Of a DNA stretch of 48,754 nt, positions 38,327-47,282 are shown piece after piece. A program made the position numbers and the translations under genes. This DNA is from an uncultured Saccharophagus sp. (GTDB taxonomy: Bacteria; Pseudomonadota; Gammaproteobacteria; Pseudomonadales; Cellvibrionaceae). Below the pieces are notes generated by a model. The model was not told the DNA's origin. It was given only the letters and a program-made list of their open reading frames with translations, and ran no database searches. Position 1 is the stretch's first letter. Each line of letters starts with the position of its first letter. The stretch covers positions 1 to 48,754 of the forward strand of contig CAKZUG010000067.1 of assembly GCA_937920545.1 (NCBI GenBank), in the 5' to 3' direction.

Positions 38327-38890
38327 TTAGCTTTTTGAAACAACAACCATGGCTGGGCGCACTAAACGACCATTTAATGTGTAGCCTTGCTGAAACACGT
38401 TTAACACGGTATTTGGCTCAACATCGGGCTGCTCGATCATGCTCATCGCTTGGTGGAGCTGCGGATCAAAAGGCTCGCCTTCGGGGCTTACCGCTTCTAC
38501 GTTATGCTTTTTAAGGGCATCAACTAATGTCTTAAGTGTTAACTCAACGCCTTCTACCACTGTGGCCATTTCAACGCCATCGGCTTTACTTGACTCAACC
38601 GCACGCTCTAGGTTGTCGGCAACGGGCAACATGTCATTGACAAATTTTTCAAGAGCAAACTTGTGGGCTTTTTCAACATCTTGCTGTGCACGGCGACGGG
38701 CATTTTGCGCTTCAGCCGCTGCGCGAATAGCGTCTTCTTTTGCTGTTGCTAATGCTTGCGTTAACTGCTCAATTTGATCTTGTAAGGCGTCACCGCCTGC
38801 ATCGGCCTGCGTTTCATCGTGCTGCGCATCTTGTACGACATCTTGCTCTTCAATTTTTTCGCTGGTGTGCTGTGTTTCTTGATCTGCCAC
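38327..38890 (-). CDS. grpE: Nucleotide exchange factor GrpE
   Basis: Homodimeric exchange factor that releases ADP from DnaK. It has 187 residues (E. coli 197). An acidic, disordered start (1-35) precedes a long coiled coil (about 36-110), then the beta-wing domain with [27 protein letters not shown] and [22 protein letters not shown]. The start is GTG at 38890, with GGAG 7-10 nt upstream. A sigma32-type promoter of near-consensus sequence lies 70 bp upstream. Confidence 0.96.
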   Translation of the reverse strand: MADQETQHTSEKIEEQDVVQDAQHDETQADAGGDALQDQIEQLTQALATAKEDAIRAAAEAQNARRRAQQDVEKAHKFALEKFVNDMLPVADNLERAVESSKADGVEMATVVEGVELTLKTLVDALKKHNVEAVSPEGEPFDPQLHQAMSMIEQPDVEPNTVLNVFQQGYTLNGRLVRPAMVVVSKS

Positions 38891-38959
38891 GTTTGTCTCC
38901 CAATATAATAAGCGATATACCAGACACGCATTAAAGCTGTCTATTTATTCATCGATCGA

Positions 38960-38988
38960 TATATGGGGCCGCCAAAATGAGATTCAAG
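38960..38988 (-). promoter_or_regulatory. Sigma32 heat-shock promoter of grpE
   Basis: On the minus strand CTTGAA, 14-bp spacer, CCCCATATA. This is an almost perfect match to the E. coli sigma32 consensus. It should drive grpE and possibly dnaK. Confidence 0.85.
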
Positions 38989-39124
38989 AGACAGCAAGGT
39001 GAATAATCCATTAGATAATAAATAACTACCGCGTATTTGTACGCCACCTAAAATAGGCCGTTAATCACTAATTAGATGATAAAGACGAAAACCTCACATG
39101 ATCACTTTACAACCAACACTAAAA

Positions 39125-39165
39125 TACTGTATAAAAACACATATGACTGTATAAACACTGTATAG
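39125..39165 (+). promoter_or_regulatory. Candidate LexA operator region of recN
   Basis: TACTGTATAAAAACACAT (39125-39142) matches the LexA box CTGT-N8-ACAG except for the last base. Two more CTGTATA half-sites follow (39147 and 39158). They end 10 bp before the recN start, as in E. coli where recN carries multiple LexA boxes. Confidence 0.6.
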
Positions 39166-39175
39166 AGGTTTTGCC

Positions 39176-40831
39176 ATGCTAACGCATTTACACATCGAAA
39201 ATTTCACGCTAGTAGACCAAATAGATATTGAGTGCACTAAAGGCTTAACGTGCATAACCGGTGAAACTGGCGCAGGTAAATCGATTACATTAGATGCATT
39301 AGCACAAATACTGGGGGCAAAAACCGATACTGATAAAATTAGAAACGGTTGTGAACGCGCCGATATACAAGCCACTTTCGATATATCCAATAATCTATCG
39401 GCTCAATCGGTTCTCGCGGCTTTAGATATTAGCTTTGATCATGAATGTATTTTAAGGCGCACCATCGCACAAAATGGTCGATCTCGGGCATACATCAATG
39501 GCACAACCGTCACACTGCAAAACCTAAAACAGTTTGCCGAAAAGCTACTTGATATACACAGCCAGCATGCACACCAATCTCTTTTATCAACAAAAACTCA
39601 CGGCGTGTTACTGGATAACTTTGCCTGCGCACAAAGTTTAACCACCAAATTGCAAAAAGCCTTTGGCTGGTGGCATGAATGCAAAAATACCTTAGACACG
39701 GCGCTTGCCAATAAAGAATCTAGCCATGCGCACTATCAATTGCTGAGTTATCAAGCCTCTGAGCTCAATACACTTAGTCTTGAGCACAATGAACTTAACG
39801 AATTAGAACAAAAGCAAAAAACGCTATCTTGCCACGTTGAAACACAGCAAAACTGTGAAAAAGTCAGCTACCTTTGTGATAACGATGAGAACGGCATTAG
39901 CGCGCAGCTTAACCAAGCATTACATTTATTACACGACTTACCTTTCAAGTCGCACCCCATTAATGAGACCACGCAACTATTAGAGCAAGCCCTAGTGCAA
40001 GTTGATGAGGCTAAACTCGAGCTTGATCGACAATTAAACAGCAGCGACAGCACAGAGCAAGATTTGCCTCAAATTGAGGCGCGCTTATCGGCTATTTACG
40101 ATGTTGCACGTAAACATAAAGTTAAACCCGAAGCCCTTTATGACTACGCCATTACATTGAATACTGAATTAGAGGCATTATCGCCAAGTGATGAGCAAAT
40201 AGAGAATTTAACCGAGCAAGTTAAGTTAGCACACAGCGGTTATACGTCATTAGCCAACAAACTCACTGAAAAACGCCGTATTGCCGCTAAGAAATTAGCA
40301 TCAGCCGTGAATAAAAAATTACAGCTCCTTGCCATGCAGCACACCACTTTTGAGATTCTCTTAGAGCCCTGCACAACACCCACTAAAACGGGCAATGAAA
40401 CACCCATGTTTTTGATTGCCACTCAACCTAACACACCCGCTAAGCCATTAAGCAAGATAGCGTCGGGCGGTGAATTATCACGTATTAGCTTGGCTATTCA
40501 GGTTGTGACAGCGTTAACCACTAATACACCCACGTTAATTTTTGATGAGGTAGACGTAGGAATTGGTGGCACTACAGGGGATATTGTGGGCGAGCTGTTA
40601 CGCGAGCTTGGACGATCGACACAGATATTTTGTGTTACTCATTTAGCTCAAGTGGCCAGCAAAGCCCATAATCACTTGCTGGTGGATAAACAAATAAGCA
40701 AAAAATCTGTAGCCACGTCCATTCACTATATCGAAAATGACCGTGCGGTAACAGAACTGGCCCGCATGATGGGTGGCGATGCTCAGTCAGAGCTATCGTT
40801 GGCGCACGCTAAACAGATGCTCAATGGATAA
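39176..40831 (+). CDS. recN: DNA repair protein RecN
   Basis: SMC-like ATPase for double-strand-break repair, strongly SOS-induced in E. coli. It has 551 residues (E. coli 553). Walker A is ITGETGAGKSITLDAL near 28-43. The central part is coiled-coil (about 165-355). The C-terminal half has the signature IASGGELSRISLAIQ and Walker B PTLIFDEVDVGIGGTTGDIVGELL, ending with FCVTHLAQVASKAHNHLLV. The ATG at 39176 follows GAGG. It is divergent from grpE and probably under LexA control. Confidence 0.97.
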   Translation: MLTHLHIENFTLVDQIDIECTKGLTCITGETGAGKSITLDALAQILGAKTDTDKIRNGCERADIQATFDISNNLSAQSVLAALDISFDHECILRRTIAQNGRSRAYINGTTVTLQNLKQFAEKLLDIHSQHAHQSLLSTKTHGVLLDNFACAQSLTTKLQKAFGWWHECKNTLDTALANKESSHAHYQLLSYQASELNTLSLEHNELNELEQKQKTLSCHVETQQNCEKVSYLCDNDENGISAQLNQALHLLHDLPFKSHPINETTQLLEQALVQVDEAKLELDRQLNSSDSTEQDLPQIEARLSAIYDVARKHKVKPEALYDYAITLNTELEALSPSDEQIENLTEQVKLAHSGYTSLANKLTEKRRIAAKKLASAVNKKLQLLAMQHTTFEILLEPCTTPTKTGNETPMFLIATQPNTPAKPLSKIASGGELSRISLAIQVVTALTTNTPTLIFDEVDVGIGGTTGDIVGELLRELGRSTQIFCVTHLAQVASKAHNHLLVDKQISKKSVATSIHYIENDRAVTELARMMGGDAQSELSLAHAKQMLNG

Positions 40832-40909
40832 AGGTTTATCTTTACCCTAACGTCACACCAATGTAGTTTTGTAGCTTTGGAGACCCGGAGTAAAGGAAAA
40901 TAAAGTCAG

Positions 40910-40958
40910 AAAAAACAGATTCAACGACATAGCGCCTCAAGCAGTACTGTATCGTTGA
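40910..40958 (-). terminator. Likely terminator of fur
   Basis: On the minus strand CAACGA-ACA pairs with TGTCGTTG around a bulge, and AATCTGTTTTTT follows. It lies about 50 bp past the fur stop. Confidence 0.4.
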
Positions 40959-41004
40959 GTGTTACAAGTAACAGATAGAGCCAAATTAGGGATGACTGCC
41001 GTTT

Positions 41005-41421
41005 TTATTTATCACCATTAATAGGCTTGACATATAAAACCAAGCTATGGCCAGCAATACTGTAACCATGCTCTTTAGCAATTTGCTCTTGTAGCGACTC
41101 TATTTCATGGTTGTGAAATTCAATCACCTTACCCGTATCGACACAAACCATATGATCGTGGTGATCACCACGGTCTAATTCGAACACCGAATGACCGCCA
41201 TCAAAGTTATGGCGCTCAACCAGCCCTGCACTTTCAAACTGTGTTAAGACACGGTAAACCGTGGCAAGACCAACATCTTCACCCGCCTCAAGTAGCGACT
41301 TGTAAACATCTTCAGCACTTAAATGCCTTTCTTCTGACTTTTCTAAAATTTGAAGAATTTTTACTCTGGGTAAAGTAACTTTTAAGCCGGCTTTTTTCAG
41401 CTCTTGGTTTTCAGTTGTCAT
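41005..41421 (-). CDS. fur: Ferric uptake regulator
   Basis: Iron-responsive repressor of 138 residues. The winged-helix DNA-binding domain comes first (KVTLPRVKILQILE, EDVGLATVYRVLTQFESAGLV). The metal/dimerisation domain follows: HSVFELDRGDHHDHMVCVDTGKVIEF, with the usual His-Asp-His cluster. It lacks the CxxC zinc site, which is also absent in Pseudomonas Fur, and the tail is short. The ATG at 41421 has GGAG 8 nt upstream. It is divergent from bamE, the standard arrangement. Confidence 0.96.
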   Translation of the reverse strand: MTTENQELKKAGLKVTLPRVKILQILEKSEERHLSAEDVYKSLLEAGEDVGLATVYRVLTQFESAGLVERHNFDGGHSVFELDRGDHHDHMVCVDTGKVIEFHNHEIESLQEQIAKEHGYSIAGHSLVLYVKPINGDK

Positions 41422-41432
41422 TAAAGCGCTCC

Positions 41433-41504
41433 ATTAAGGGGTTCCCAGTCTTGGGTTCAACAGGTATTATCCTTGGCTAGCCTCATTTCTGGAACCCCTA
41501 TAAT
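41433..41504. repeat. Inverted repeat flanking the fur-bamE intergenic region
   Basis: ATTAAGGGGTTCCCAG (41433-41448) and CTGGAACCCCTATAAT (41489-41504) are imperfect inverted copies. Each sits just upstream of one of the divergent start codons, so both genes have nearly the same leader end. Confidence 0.5.
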
Positions 41505-41916
41505 GCAAAAAATGATAAAAACCTGCTTAATCGCTCTATCGCTGACCTCAGTTGTTATCTCGTTAACGGCATGTTCGACGTTTAGGTTTCCTGGTGTGTA
41601 TAAAGTACGCGTTCAACAAGGTAACTTCATTGAAAAGAAAATGGTCGATCAACTTAAAATTGGCATGACACCCAGGCAAGTACAGTACATTATGGGGACA
41701 CCATTAATAAAAGACACGTTTAACATTGAACGCTGGGATTATCTCTTTATGGTTCAGCGTGGTGGCGAAGTATTAGTCGATAAACGATTCACCGTGTTTT
41801 TTGATGAAGGCGCATTAACAAAATGGGAAACTGATATCGAGCTCACAGATAGCGACACGCCCGATTCAAATGCTGAAAAAGATGACCCCGTGCCAGACCC
41901 CATTATACAATCGTGA
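41503..41916 (+). CDS. bamE: Outer membrane assembly lipoprotein BamE
   Basis: Non-essential BAM-complex lipoprotein that helps insert outer-membrane beta-barrels. It has 137 residues. The lipoprotein signal ends LTAC (Cys24). The SmpA/OmlA domain carries FPGVYKVRVQQGNFIEKKMVDQLKIGMTPRQVQYIMGTPL and WDYLFMVQ. The tail after about 110 is acidic and Asp/Pro-rich. The ATG at 41503 fits the signal peptide; an upstream TTG frame (41473) does not. Confidence 0.95.
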   Translation: MQKMIKTCLIALSLTSVVISLTACSTFRFPGVYKVRVQQGNFIEKKMVDQLKIGMTPRQVQYIMGTPLIKDTFNIERWDYLFMVQRGGEVLVDKRFTVFFDEGALTKWETDIELTDSDTPDSNAEKDDPVPDPIIQS

Positions 41917-41938
41917 TTAAATAACAGCCTCATTTAAT

Positions 41939-41979
41939 ACAAGTATCAGCTATATCAGTGATACTTGTTTTAATCTTTT
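41939..41979 (+). terminator. Terminator of bamE
   Basis: A perfect 10-bp stem ACAAGTATCA / TGATACTTGT with a 10-nt loop, then TTTTAATCTTTT. Confidence 0.9.
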
Positions 41980-42028
41980 AAACCGAGGTTGGCATGCTCT
42001 TCATTTTAATGATTCTAAAAGTCTAGCC

Positions 42029-42268
42029 GTGGAATTTTTAGAAGCGACAGATACAGAGTGGCCACTGATGTGGCAGCACTTAGCGCAAGACCCTATTAAC
42101 AAGGGTGATGCAGCATGCATTAATCAATCTGCCGCATGGCAATACATGGGCTCAACGCAAGACCATCATTATTTTAAGCATCAGCAACACCCCTTTACTC
42201 ATAAGCCCGAATACCGCTATATTGAAAGACATTGCGCAGGCGTAAAATGGCACCATATTATGCAGTAA
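42029..42268 (+). CDS. Small protein of unknown function
   Basis: 79 residues from a GTG at 42029. It is rich in Trp, His and Tyr (WPLMWQHLAQDPINKGD, WQYMGSTQDHHYFKHQQHPFTH), without signal or helix. I recall similarly worded small proteins (WQYMG...HYF+HR-HP) in other gammaproteobacteria, but cannot verify this. No clear ribosome site precedes it. It ends 8 bp before the convergent recJ stop, behind the bamE terminator. Likely a real soluble protein; function unknown. Confidence 0.55.
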   Translation: MEFLEATDTEWPLMWQHLAQDPINKGDAACINQSAAWQYMGSTQDHHYFKHQQHPFTHKPEYRYIERHCAGVKWHHIMQ

Positions 42269-42275
42269 TACTGGT

Positions 42276-44087
42276 TTATATGGCCTCGATGTAACTCCCC
42301 ATTAGCTGAACAGTTTCACGCCCCCTAAATCGATTAATATCGAGACTATACGCCAGCCTGACCTTATCGCATGACAAGTTTGGCCATTGCGTGACATCGA
42401 TATTAAAGACAATCACATCTATAACCTGATGCGGATTATTTTCTAAACCTAACACTAACTTCAAATGATTTTGACCAACAATTTTTTGGTTAACCACAGT
42501 AAACGTGTTACAAAATAACGGCGCTAAAAACCCCTGCCCCCATGGCCCGGCCTTATCAATAGCATAAGCCGTATCTAAATCAAACAAGTGGCTGGGTAGC
42601 GCGCCATCTGTTGTTATAGCAGGCGTAATAACCTCACCTTTTAAATATGTATTCACTGCCAAATCAAACGCAACCTTAAACGCGGCTAGCTTATCGAGCT
42701 GTAAGCTTAAACCTGCGGCCATAGCATGACCACCAAACTTGCTTAGCATGCCGGGGTTGGAAGTTGCGACAATATCCAGCACGTCACGTAAATGCACGCC
42801 CTCTACAGAACGACCAGAGCCTTTTAGCTCGGTATCGGATGCTTGAGCAAAAATAATAGTGGGTTTGTAGTGCTTTTCTTTGATACGTGATGCCAATATA
42901 CCAATCACACCCTGATGCCAATCGTCTTGATATAAGCACACGCTATGCTGACCGATATCGTCATTTAGCTGAGTAAGTAATGCCTCGGCCTCGACTTGCA
43001 TTGAGCGCTCAATTTGACGACGCTCTTTGTTTAAATCGTCGAGTTGCGATGCTGTAGCCAACGCGCTTGCGGGGTTGTCATCCAGCAAAAGTGCGATACC
43101 AATAGAAATATCATCTAAACGCCCTGCTGCATTTAACCGCGGACCAGCCACAAAACCCATGTCTTGCGCTTTTATTAAGCGGCTATCTTTTCCTGCTACT
43201 TCAAAAAGCGCCTTTATGCCTTCACAACACCGTCCAGCCCGAATACGCTTTAATCCTTGCTCGACCAAAATACGATTATTAAAATCCAGCGGCACCACAT
43301 CGGCAACGGTACCCAGCGCAACAATATCGAGGTACTGCGCCATATTAGGTGGCGTGATCGCCTGCCGCTCAAACCAGCCCTGCTCTATTAAGCGTGTTCG
43401 CACCGCGCATAACACGTAAAACATCACACCCACACCAGCGAGGTTTTTAGACCCAAAAGCACAGCCATGCTGATTAGGGTTCACAATCGCGCATGCATCT
43501 GGGAGCGTTTCGGGCGGTAAATGGTGGTCTGTCACGACCACATCAATACCCAATGAATTAGCGCGATGCACGCCATCTATACTGGCAATGCCGTTATCGA
43601 CCGTCACAATGAGTTGCGGCTGCATTGTATGCGCCACATCAACAATTTCGGGCGTTAAACCGTACCCATATTCAAACCGGTTGGGCACTAAAAAATCAAT
43701 ATTGTGATAACCAAAGGCTCGCATCACACGGATGCCAAGCGCCGTACTAGTTGCACCATCGCAGTCAAAATCACCCACAATGACTATTTTCTGGTTGTTT
43801 ATGATGGCATCACAAATACGCTCACAGGCTACGTCTAACCCTTTTAACGTTGTAGGCTTTAGCAAACCAGTAAGCGAGTACAGCGCATCTTGCACATCTT
43901 GCGTGTTATCTGGCGTAAAACCACGCAGGGCATAGAGCTGCTCGACAAGTTGCGTGGGTGTACATGCTGAGCTATGAATAAAATCAGCAGGCTGGCCATC
44001 AGGCAAGGTACGAGTTTGTATTCGTTTTTGGCTGCTTGAAGGGGTAGCTGAAGCATTGATAAAAGAGGGGCTTATATTAACAGGCAT
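42276..44087 (-). CDS. recJ: Single-stranded-DNA-specific exonuclease RecJ
   Basis: 5'-3' ssDNA exonuclease for RecF-pathway recombination and mismatch repair. It has 603 residues, slightly longer than E. coli (577) through an N-terminal extension. DHH phosphoesterase motifs: IVIVGDFDCDGATSTAL, VTVDNGI, VTDHHLPPE, GPRLNAAGRLDD. DHHA1 motif: KFGGHAMAAGLSL. The OB domain at the end reads RGRETVQLMG. The ATG is at 44087. It lies downstream of thrC, after a terminator. Confidence 0.96.
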   Translation of the reverse strand: MPVNISPSFINASATPSSSQKRIQTRTLPDGQPADFIHSSACTPTQLVEQLYALRGFTPDNTQDVQDALYSLTGLLKPTTLKGLDVACERICDAIINNQKIVIVGDFDCDGATSTALGIRVMRAFGYHNIDFLVPNRFEYGYGLTPEIVDVAHTMQPQLIVTVDNGIASIDGVHRANSLGIDVVVTDHHLPPETLPDACAIVNPNQHGCAFGSKNLAGVGVMFYVLCAVRTRLIEQGWFERQAITPPNMAQYLDIVALGTVADVVPLDFNNRILVEQGLKRIRAGRCCEGIKALFEVAGKDSRLIKAQDMGFVAGPRLNAAGRLDDISIGIALLLDDNPASALATASQLDDLNKERRQIERSMQVEAEALLTQLNDDIGQHSVCLYQDDWHQGVIGILASRIKEKHYKPTIIFAQASDTELKGSGRSVEGVHLRDVLDIVATSNPGMLSKFGGHAMAAGLSLQLDKLAAFKVAFDLAVNTYLKGEVITPAITTDGALPSHLFDLDTAYAIDKAGPWGQGFLAPLFCNTFTVVNQKIVGQNHLKLVLGLENNPHQVIDVIVFNIDVTQWPNLSCDKVRLAYSLDINRFRGRETVQLMGSYIEAI

Positions 44088-44194
44088 AATTCGCTCGAAA
44101 AAAGCGATAGCAGGCTAGCGCCTTATAAAAGTGGAGAATTCAAAAATGCCTATAAGAGGCATATGGGTCTTCGTCAATGATGTATTACTGGCGC

Positions 44195-44235
44195 AAAAAA
44201 ATAAAACAGGCAACATGTCATTAGCATGTTACCTG
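44195..44235 (-). terminator. Terminator of hom-thrC
   Basis: On the minus strand CAGGTAACATG / CATGTTGCCTG (one G-T pair) with a 7-nt loop, then TTTTATTTTTTT. Confidence 0.92.
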
Positions 44236-44250
44236 CCCATTAAAATACGC

Positions 44251-45648
44251 TTAGGCTGAAATATTGCCCGCGATAAAGGCCTGCACGGCTTGAATATCGT
44301 TATCAAGCACATCGTACTGCTCTTCTCTATCGAACAAATCAGACATATGATTTGGCAAAGCGGGCTCTTCAGACTGACCTGCTTTTTGTATGGCCTCTGG
44401 GAATTTAGCGGGGTGCGCTGTCGCTAAGCAAACCATGGGTACATCTTGAGAACGACGCGTTTTTCTGGCCGCCTGCACACCAATTGCTGTGTGTGGATCA
44501 AGTAAGTATTCTGTTTTATTGAACACATCACTGATGACATCGAGCATTTCTTGATCATCTAGCTTGTAGCTGCTAAATAACGCCTGTGCTTTAGCTAGCG
44601 GCCCTTGCTCTAATGTCATAACGCCCGATTTAAAGTCATCCATCAACTGTTTAATGGCACCGCCGTTACGATCATACAACTCAAACAGCATGCGCTCAAA
44701 ATTACTTGAAACCATAATATCCATACTCGGTGATAACGAGTGCAATAATGGTTTTTTCGTATGGTCATTATCACTGATACAGCGGTGTAAAATATCGTTG
44801 CTGTTTGTCGCTATCACAAGCTGATCAATGGGCAAGCCCATTTGCTTCGCTAAGTAACCCGCAAAAATATCGCCAAAATTACCGGTTGGCACAGAGAACG
44901 ATACTTTATTGCTCGGTGCACCTAAGGCAAGGCCAGCATAAAAATAGTAGACAATTTGCGCCATAATACGCGCCCAGTTAATCGAGTTAACCGCAGCCAG
45001 TTGGCGACCTTCTGGTAAAAATGATTGATCATTAAAGCTGGCTTTCACCATATTTTGACAATCATCAAAGTTAGCCTCAAGGGCAATATTATGTACATTT
45101 TTGTTAATAACGGTGGTCATTTGCTTGCGCTGCACATCTGATACACGCTTGTTTGGATGCAAAATAAAGATATCGATGTTGTCACAGTCACGACAACCCT
45201 CAATGGCTGCCGAACCCGTATCACCTGATGTCGCACCCATAACAACCACTTTTTGATCACGCTTTTTAAGGATGTAATCGAAGGTATTGCCTAAAAATTG
45301 TAATGCAAAGTCTTTAAACGCCAAGGTTGGCCCTTGAAACAACTCAAGAATCCACTCGTTATGACCTGTTTGCACTAAAGGTGCAATGGCAGGGTGACGA
45401 AACTTTTTATACGATTTATCAATTATGGCTTTTAAATCTGCATCGGGGATTTCACCATCCACAAAAGGAGCAATAATTTTAAAAGCTAAATCGCTGTAAC
45501 TTAGGCCTTTCCAGCTAGCAATTTGCTCTGGGGTAAAAGTCGGTAGCGATTCTGGCACATATAAGCCGCCATCGGTGGCCAAACCTGTTAATACCACATC
45601 TTCGAAATTAAGTGCGGGGGCGTCGCCGCGTGTACTGATATATTTCAC
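44251..45648 (-). CDS. thrC: Threonine synthase
   Basis: PLP enzyme converting O-phosphohomoserine to threonine. It has 465 residues, the longer gammaproteobacterial/fungal-type form. Motifs: YISTRGDAPALNFEDVVLTGLATDGGLYVPE at the start, PLP lysine in GPTLAFKDFALQFLG, phosphate-binding GATSGDTGSAAIEG and VPTGNFGDIFAGYLAKQMG. The start is GTG at 45648; the ATG overlapping it by two bases is out of frame. It lies 17 bp after hom in one operon. Confidence 0.96.
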   Translation of the reverse strand: MKYISTRGDAPALNFEDVVLTGLATDGGLYVPESLPTFTPEQIASWKGLSYSDLAFKIIAPFVDGEIPDADLKAIIDKSYKKFRHPAIAPLVQTGHNEWILELFQGPTLAFKDFALQFLGNTFDYILKKRDQKVVVMGATSGDTGSAAIEGCRDCDNIDIFILHPNKRVSDVQRKQMTTVINKNVHNIALEANFDDCQNMVKASFNDQSFLPEGRQLAAVNSINWARIMAQIVYYFYAGLALGAPSNKVSFSVPTGNFGDIFAGYLAKQMGLPIDQLVIATNSNDILHRCISDNDHTKKPLLHSLSPSMDIMVSSNFERMLFELYDRNGGAIKQLMDDFKSGVMTLEQGPLAKAQALFSSYKLDDQEMLDVISDVFNKTEYLLDPHTAIGVQAARKTRRSQDVPMVCLATAHPAKFPEAIQKAGQSEEPALPNHMSDLFDREEQYDVLDNDIQAVQAFIAGNISA

Positions 45649-45665
45649 ATTTGTCTCGCTATAAA

Positions 45666-46982
45666 TTATTTAAACGTTTCTACACGGATACGCATAACTG
45701 AATCACTAATAGTATCTAGCGCTTCGATTTTTTGAATAGCCTCAATGACTTGCTTTTCGATAACGCGCTGCGTTAACAAAATAACGGGCACAGTCTCTTC
45801 GTTTTCGTTGGGCTCTTTTTGCACAAGCGCCTCGATACTGATACCCGCATTGCTTAAGATTTGAGTGATTTCACTTAATACACCGGGCTTATCTTGCGCC
45901 GTCATACGAATATAAAAAGCGGTTTCTACTTCCTCTATAGGGAGCATGGGTAACGCGTTAAGCGATGCAGCATCAAAACCTAGGTGCGGCGCGCAATGGT
46001 TTGGTGCATCATCACTATTACGCACAACATCAACAATATCGGCAATCACAGCCGATGCAGTCGGTTCTGCGCCAGCACCTGGGCCGTAATACAATGTAGG
46101 TCCAACCGCATCACCTTTCACCATCACTGCGTTCATTACGCCATTGACGTTTGCAATCATCTCGGTTGTGGGCACTAGCGTGGGGTGTACGCGTAGCTCA
46201 ATACCGCCTTCACGTTTTTGTGTCACACCCAAATGCTTGATCTCATACCCTAACTCTTTGGCATAGTCGACATCAGCTGTGGTTATTTTGGTGATACCTT
46301 CGGTAAAAACGCTATCAAATTGCAGCGGCGTACCAAAGGCAATGGCCGATAAAATAACCAGCTTATGCGCTGCATCAATACCTTCAATATCAAATGTAGG
46401 GTCTGCTTCAGCGTAACCTAGCGCTTGCGCTTGCGCTAAAACATCACCAAATGCACTCTTTTTATCGCGCATTTCGGTTAGAATAAAATTACCTGTACCA
46501 TTAATAATACCGGCTAAAAATTCGATTTTGTTTGCACTCAAACCTTCTTTAAGCGCTTTAATAATGGGGATACCACCCGCTACTGCGGCTTCATAAGCAA
46601 CAACAACATTATTTTTTTCTGCTAATGCAAATAGCTCGTTACCGTGCTGGGCAATAAGCGCTTTGTTGGCTGTAACAACATGCTTACCGTTTTGCAAGGC
46701 TTGCTCGACTAGGTCTTTGGCCACGCTGGTGCCACCAATCAGCTCAACCACAACATCAACATTCTTATCGTTAACAACGGCAAAAACATCACGGCTAATG
46801 GTAATATCTTCACTTATCGCGCGAATATGGTCGTCTTTGTGATCGCGTCTTGCTCCCACATGAACAATATTTATTTGCTTGCCAGCACGTGCGCTGATTT
46901 CTTGAGTGTTGCGAGACAAGACATCCAATGTACCTGTGCCTACTGTGCCAACGCCGCATATACCAATATTTACGCTTTTCAA
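45666..46982 (-). CDS. hom: Homoserine dehydrogenase
   Basis: Reduces aspartate semialdehyde to homoserine, shared by threonine and methionine synthesis. It has 438 residues, monofunctional (no aspartokinase domain). NAD(P) motif IGICGVGTVGTGTLDVL; catalytic region KHVVTANKALIAQHG, EAAVAGGIPII and FLAGIINGTGNFILTEM. A C-terminal ACT domain (YIRMTAQDKPGVLSEITQILSNAGISIEAL) allows threonine feedback. The start is TTG at 46982, 6 nt after AAGGGG; upstream in-frame codons to 47018 lack a ribosome site. It forms the hom-thrC operon. Confidence 0.96.
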   Translation of the reverse strand: MKSVNIGICGVGTVGTGTLDVLSRNTQEISARAGKQINIVHVGARRDHKDDHIRAISEDITISRDVFAVVNDKNVDVVVELIGGTSVAKDLVEQALQNGKHVVTANKALIAQHGNELFALAEKNNVVVAYEAAVAGGIPIIKALKEGLSANKIEFLAGIINGTGNFILTEMRDKKSAFGDVLAQAQALGYAEADPTFDIEGIDAAHKLVILSAIAFGTPLQFDSVFTEGITKITTADVDYAKELGYEIKHLGVTQKREGGIELRVHPTLVPTTEMIANVNGVMNAVMVKGDAVGPTLYYGPGAGAEPTASAVIADIVDVVRNSDDAPNHCAPHLGFDAASLNALPMLPIEEVETAFYIRMTAQDKPGVLSEITQILSNAGISIEALVQKEPNENEETVPVILLTQRVIEKQVIEAIQKIEALDTISDSVMRIRVETFK

Positions 46983-47282
46983 GGATAACCCCTTGTGAAT
47001 ATAAAAGTGAATGTACAAAAGTTATTTTATAAATTAGATATCTTATAAATTAGGTATCTTATATAGCCATAACTTAGCCATTAGAACGCATCTTTTACGT
47101 GTAATGTGATTAAGTGATGACTCGACAAGAATATAAGCATCAAATAAACATATTTGAGCTTAAAATAGAAAGGCATTATACCTGTATCGCGCAGGTTTTG
47201 AAGGGTATAACGAACGATGCCGCTATAAGATTATAGCGGCATCTAAAACAAACTAAACGTAGACCAACTAAACGTTACGTAT
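46983..47282. other. Gap between dsbC and hom
   Basis: 300 bp holding a 16-bp direct repeat (TTATAAATTAGATATC followed by TTATAAATTAGGTATC, about 47028-47059), the hom promoter region and a strong hairpin at 47216-47243. I see no gene or tRNA. Confidence 0.5.
47216..47243 (-). terminator. Hairpin after dsbC
   Basis: A perfect 13-bp palindromic stem (GATGCCGCTATAA / TTATAGCGGCATC) with only 2 bases between the arms, 40 bp past dsbC. No T-run follows, so a terminator is likely but a protein-binding palindrome is possible. Confidence 0.6.

Noticed and set aside
41413-41436. Very short upstream frame (Met-Glu-Arg-Phe-Asn-Asp-Asn) overlapping the fur start, like E. coli uof
   Set aside because: Only seven codons with a weak ribosome site; its GGAG is better explained as the ribosome site of fur itself.
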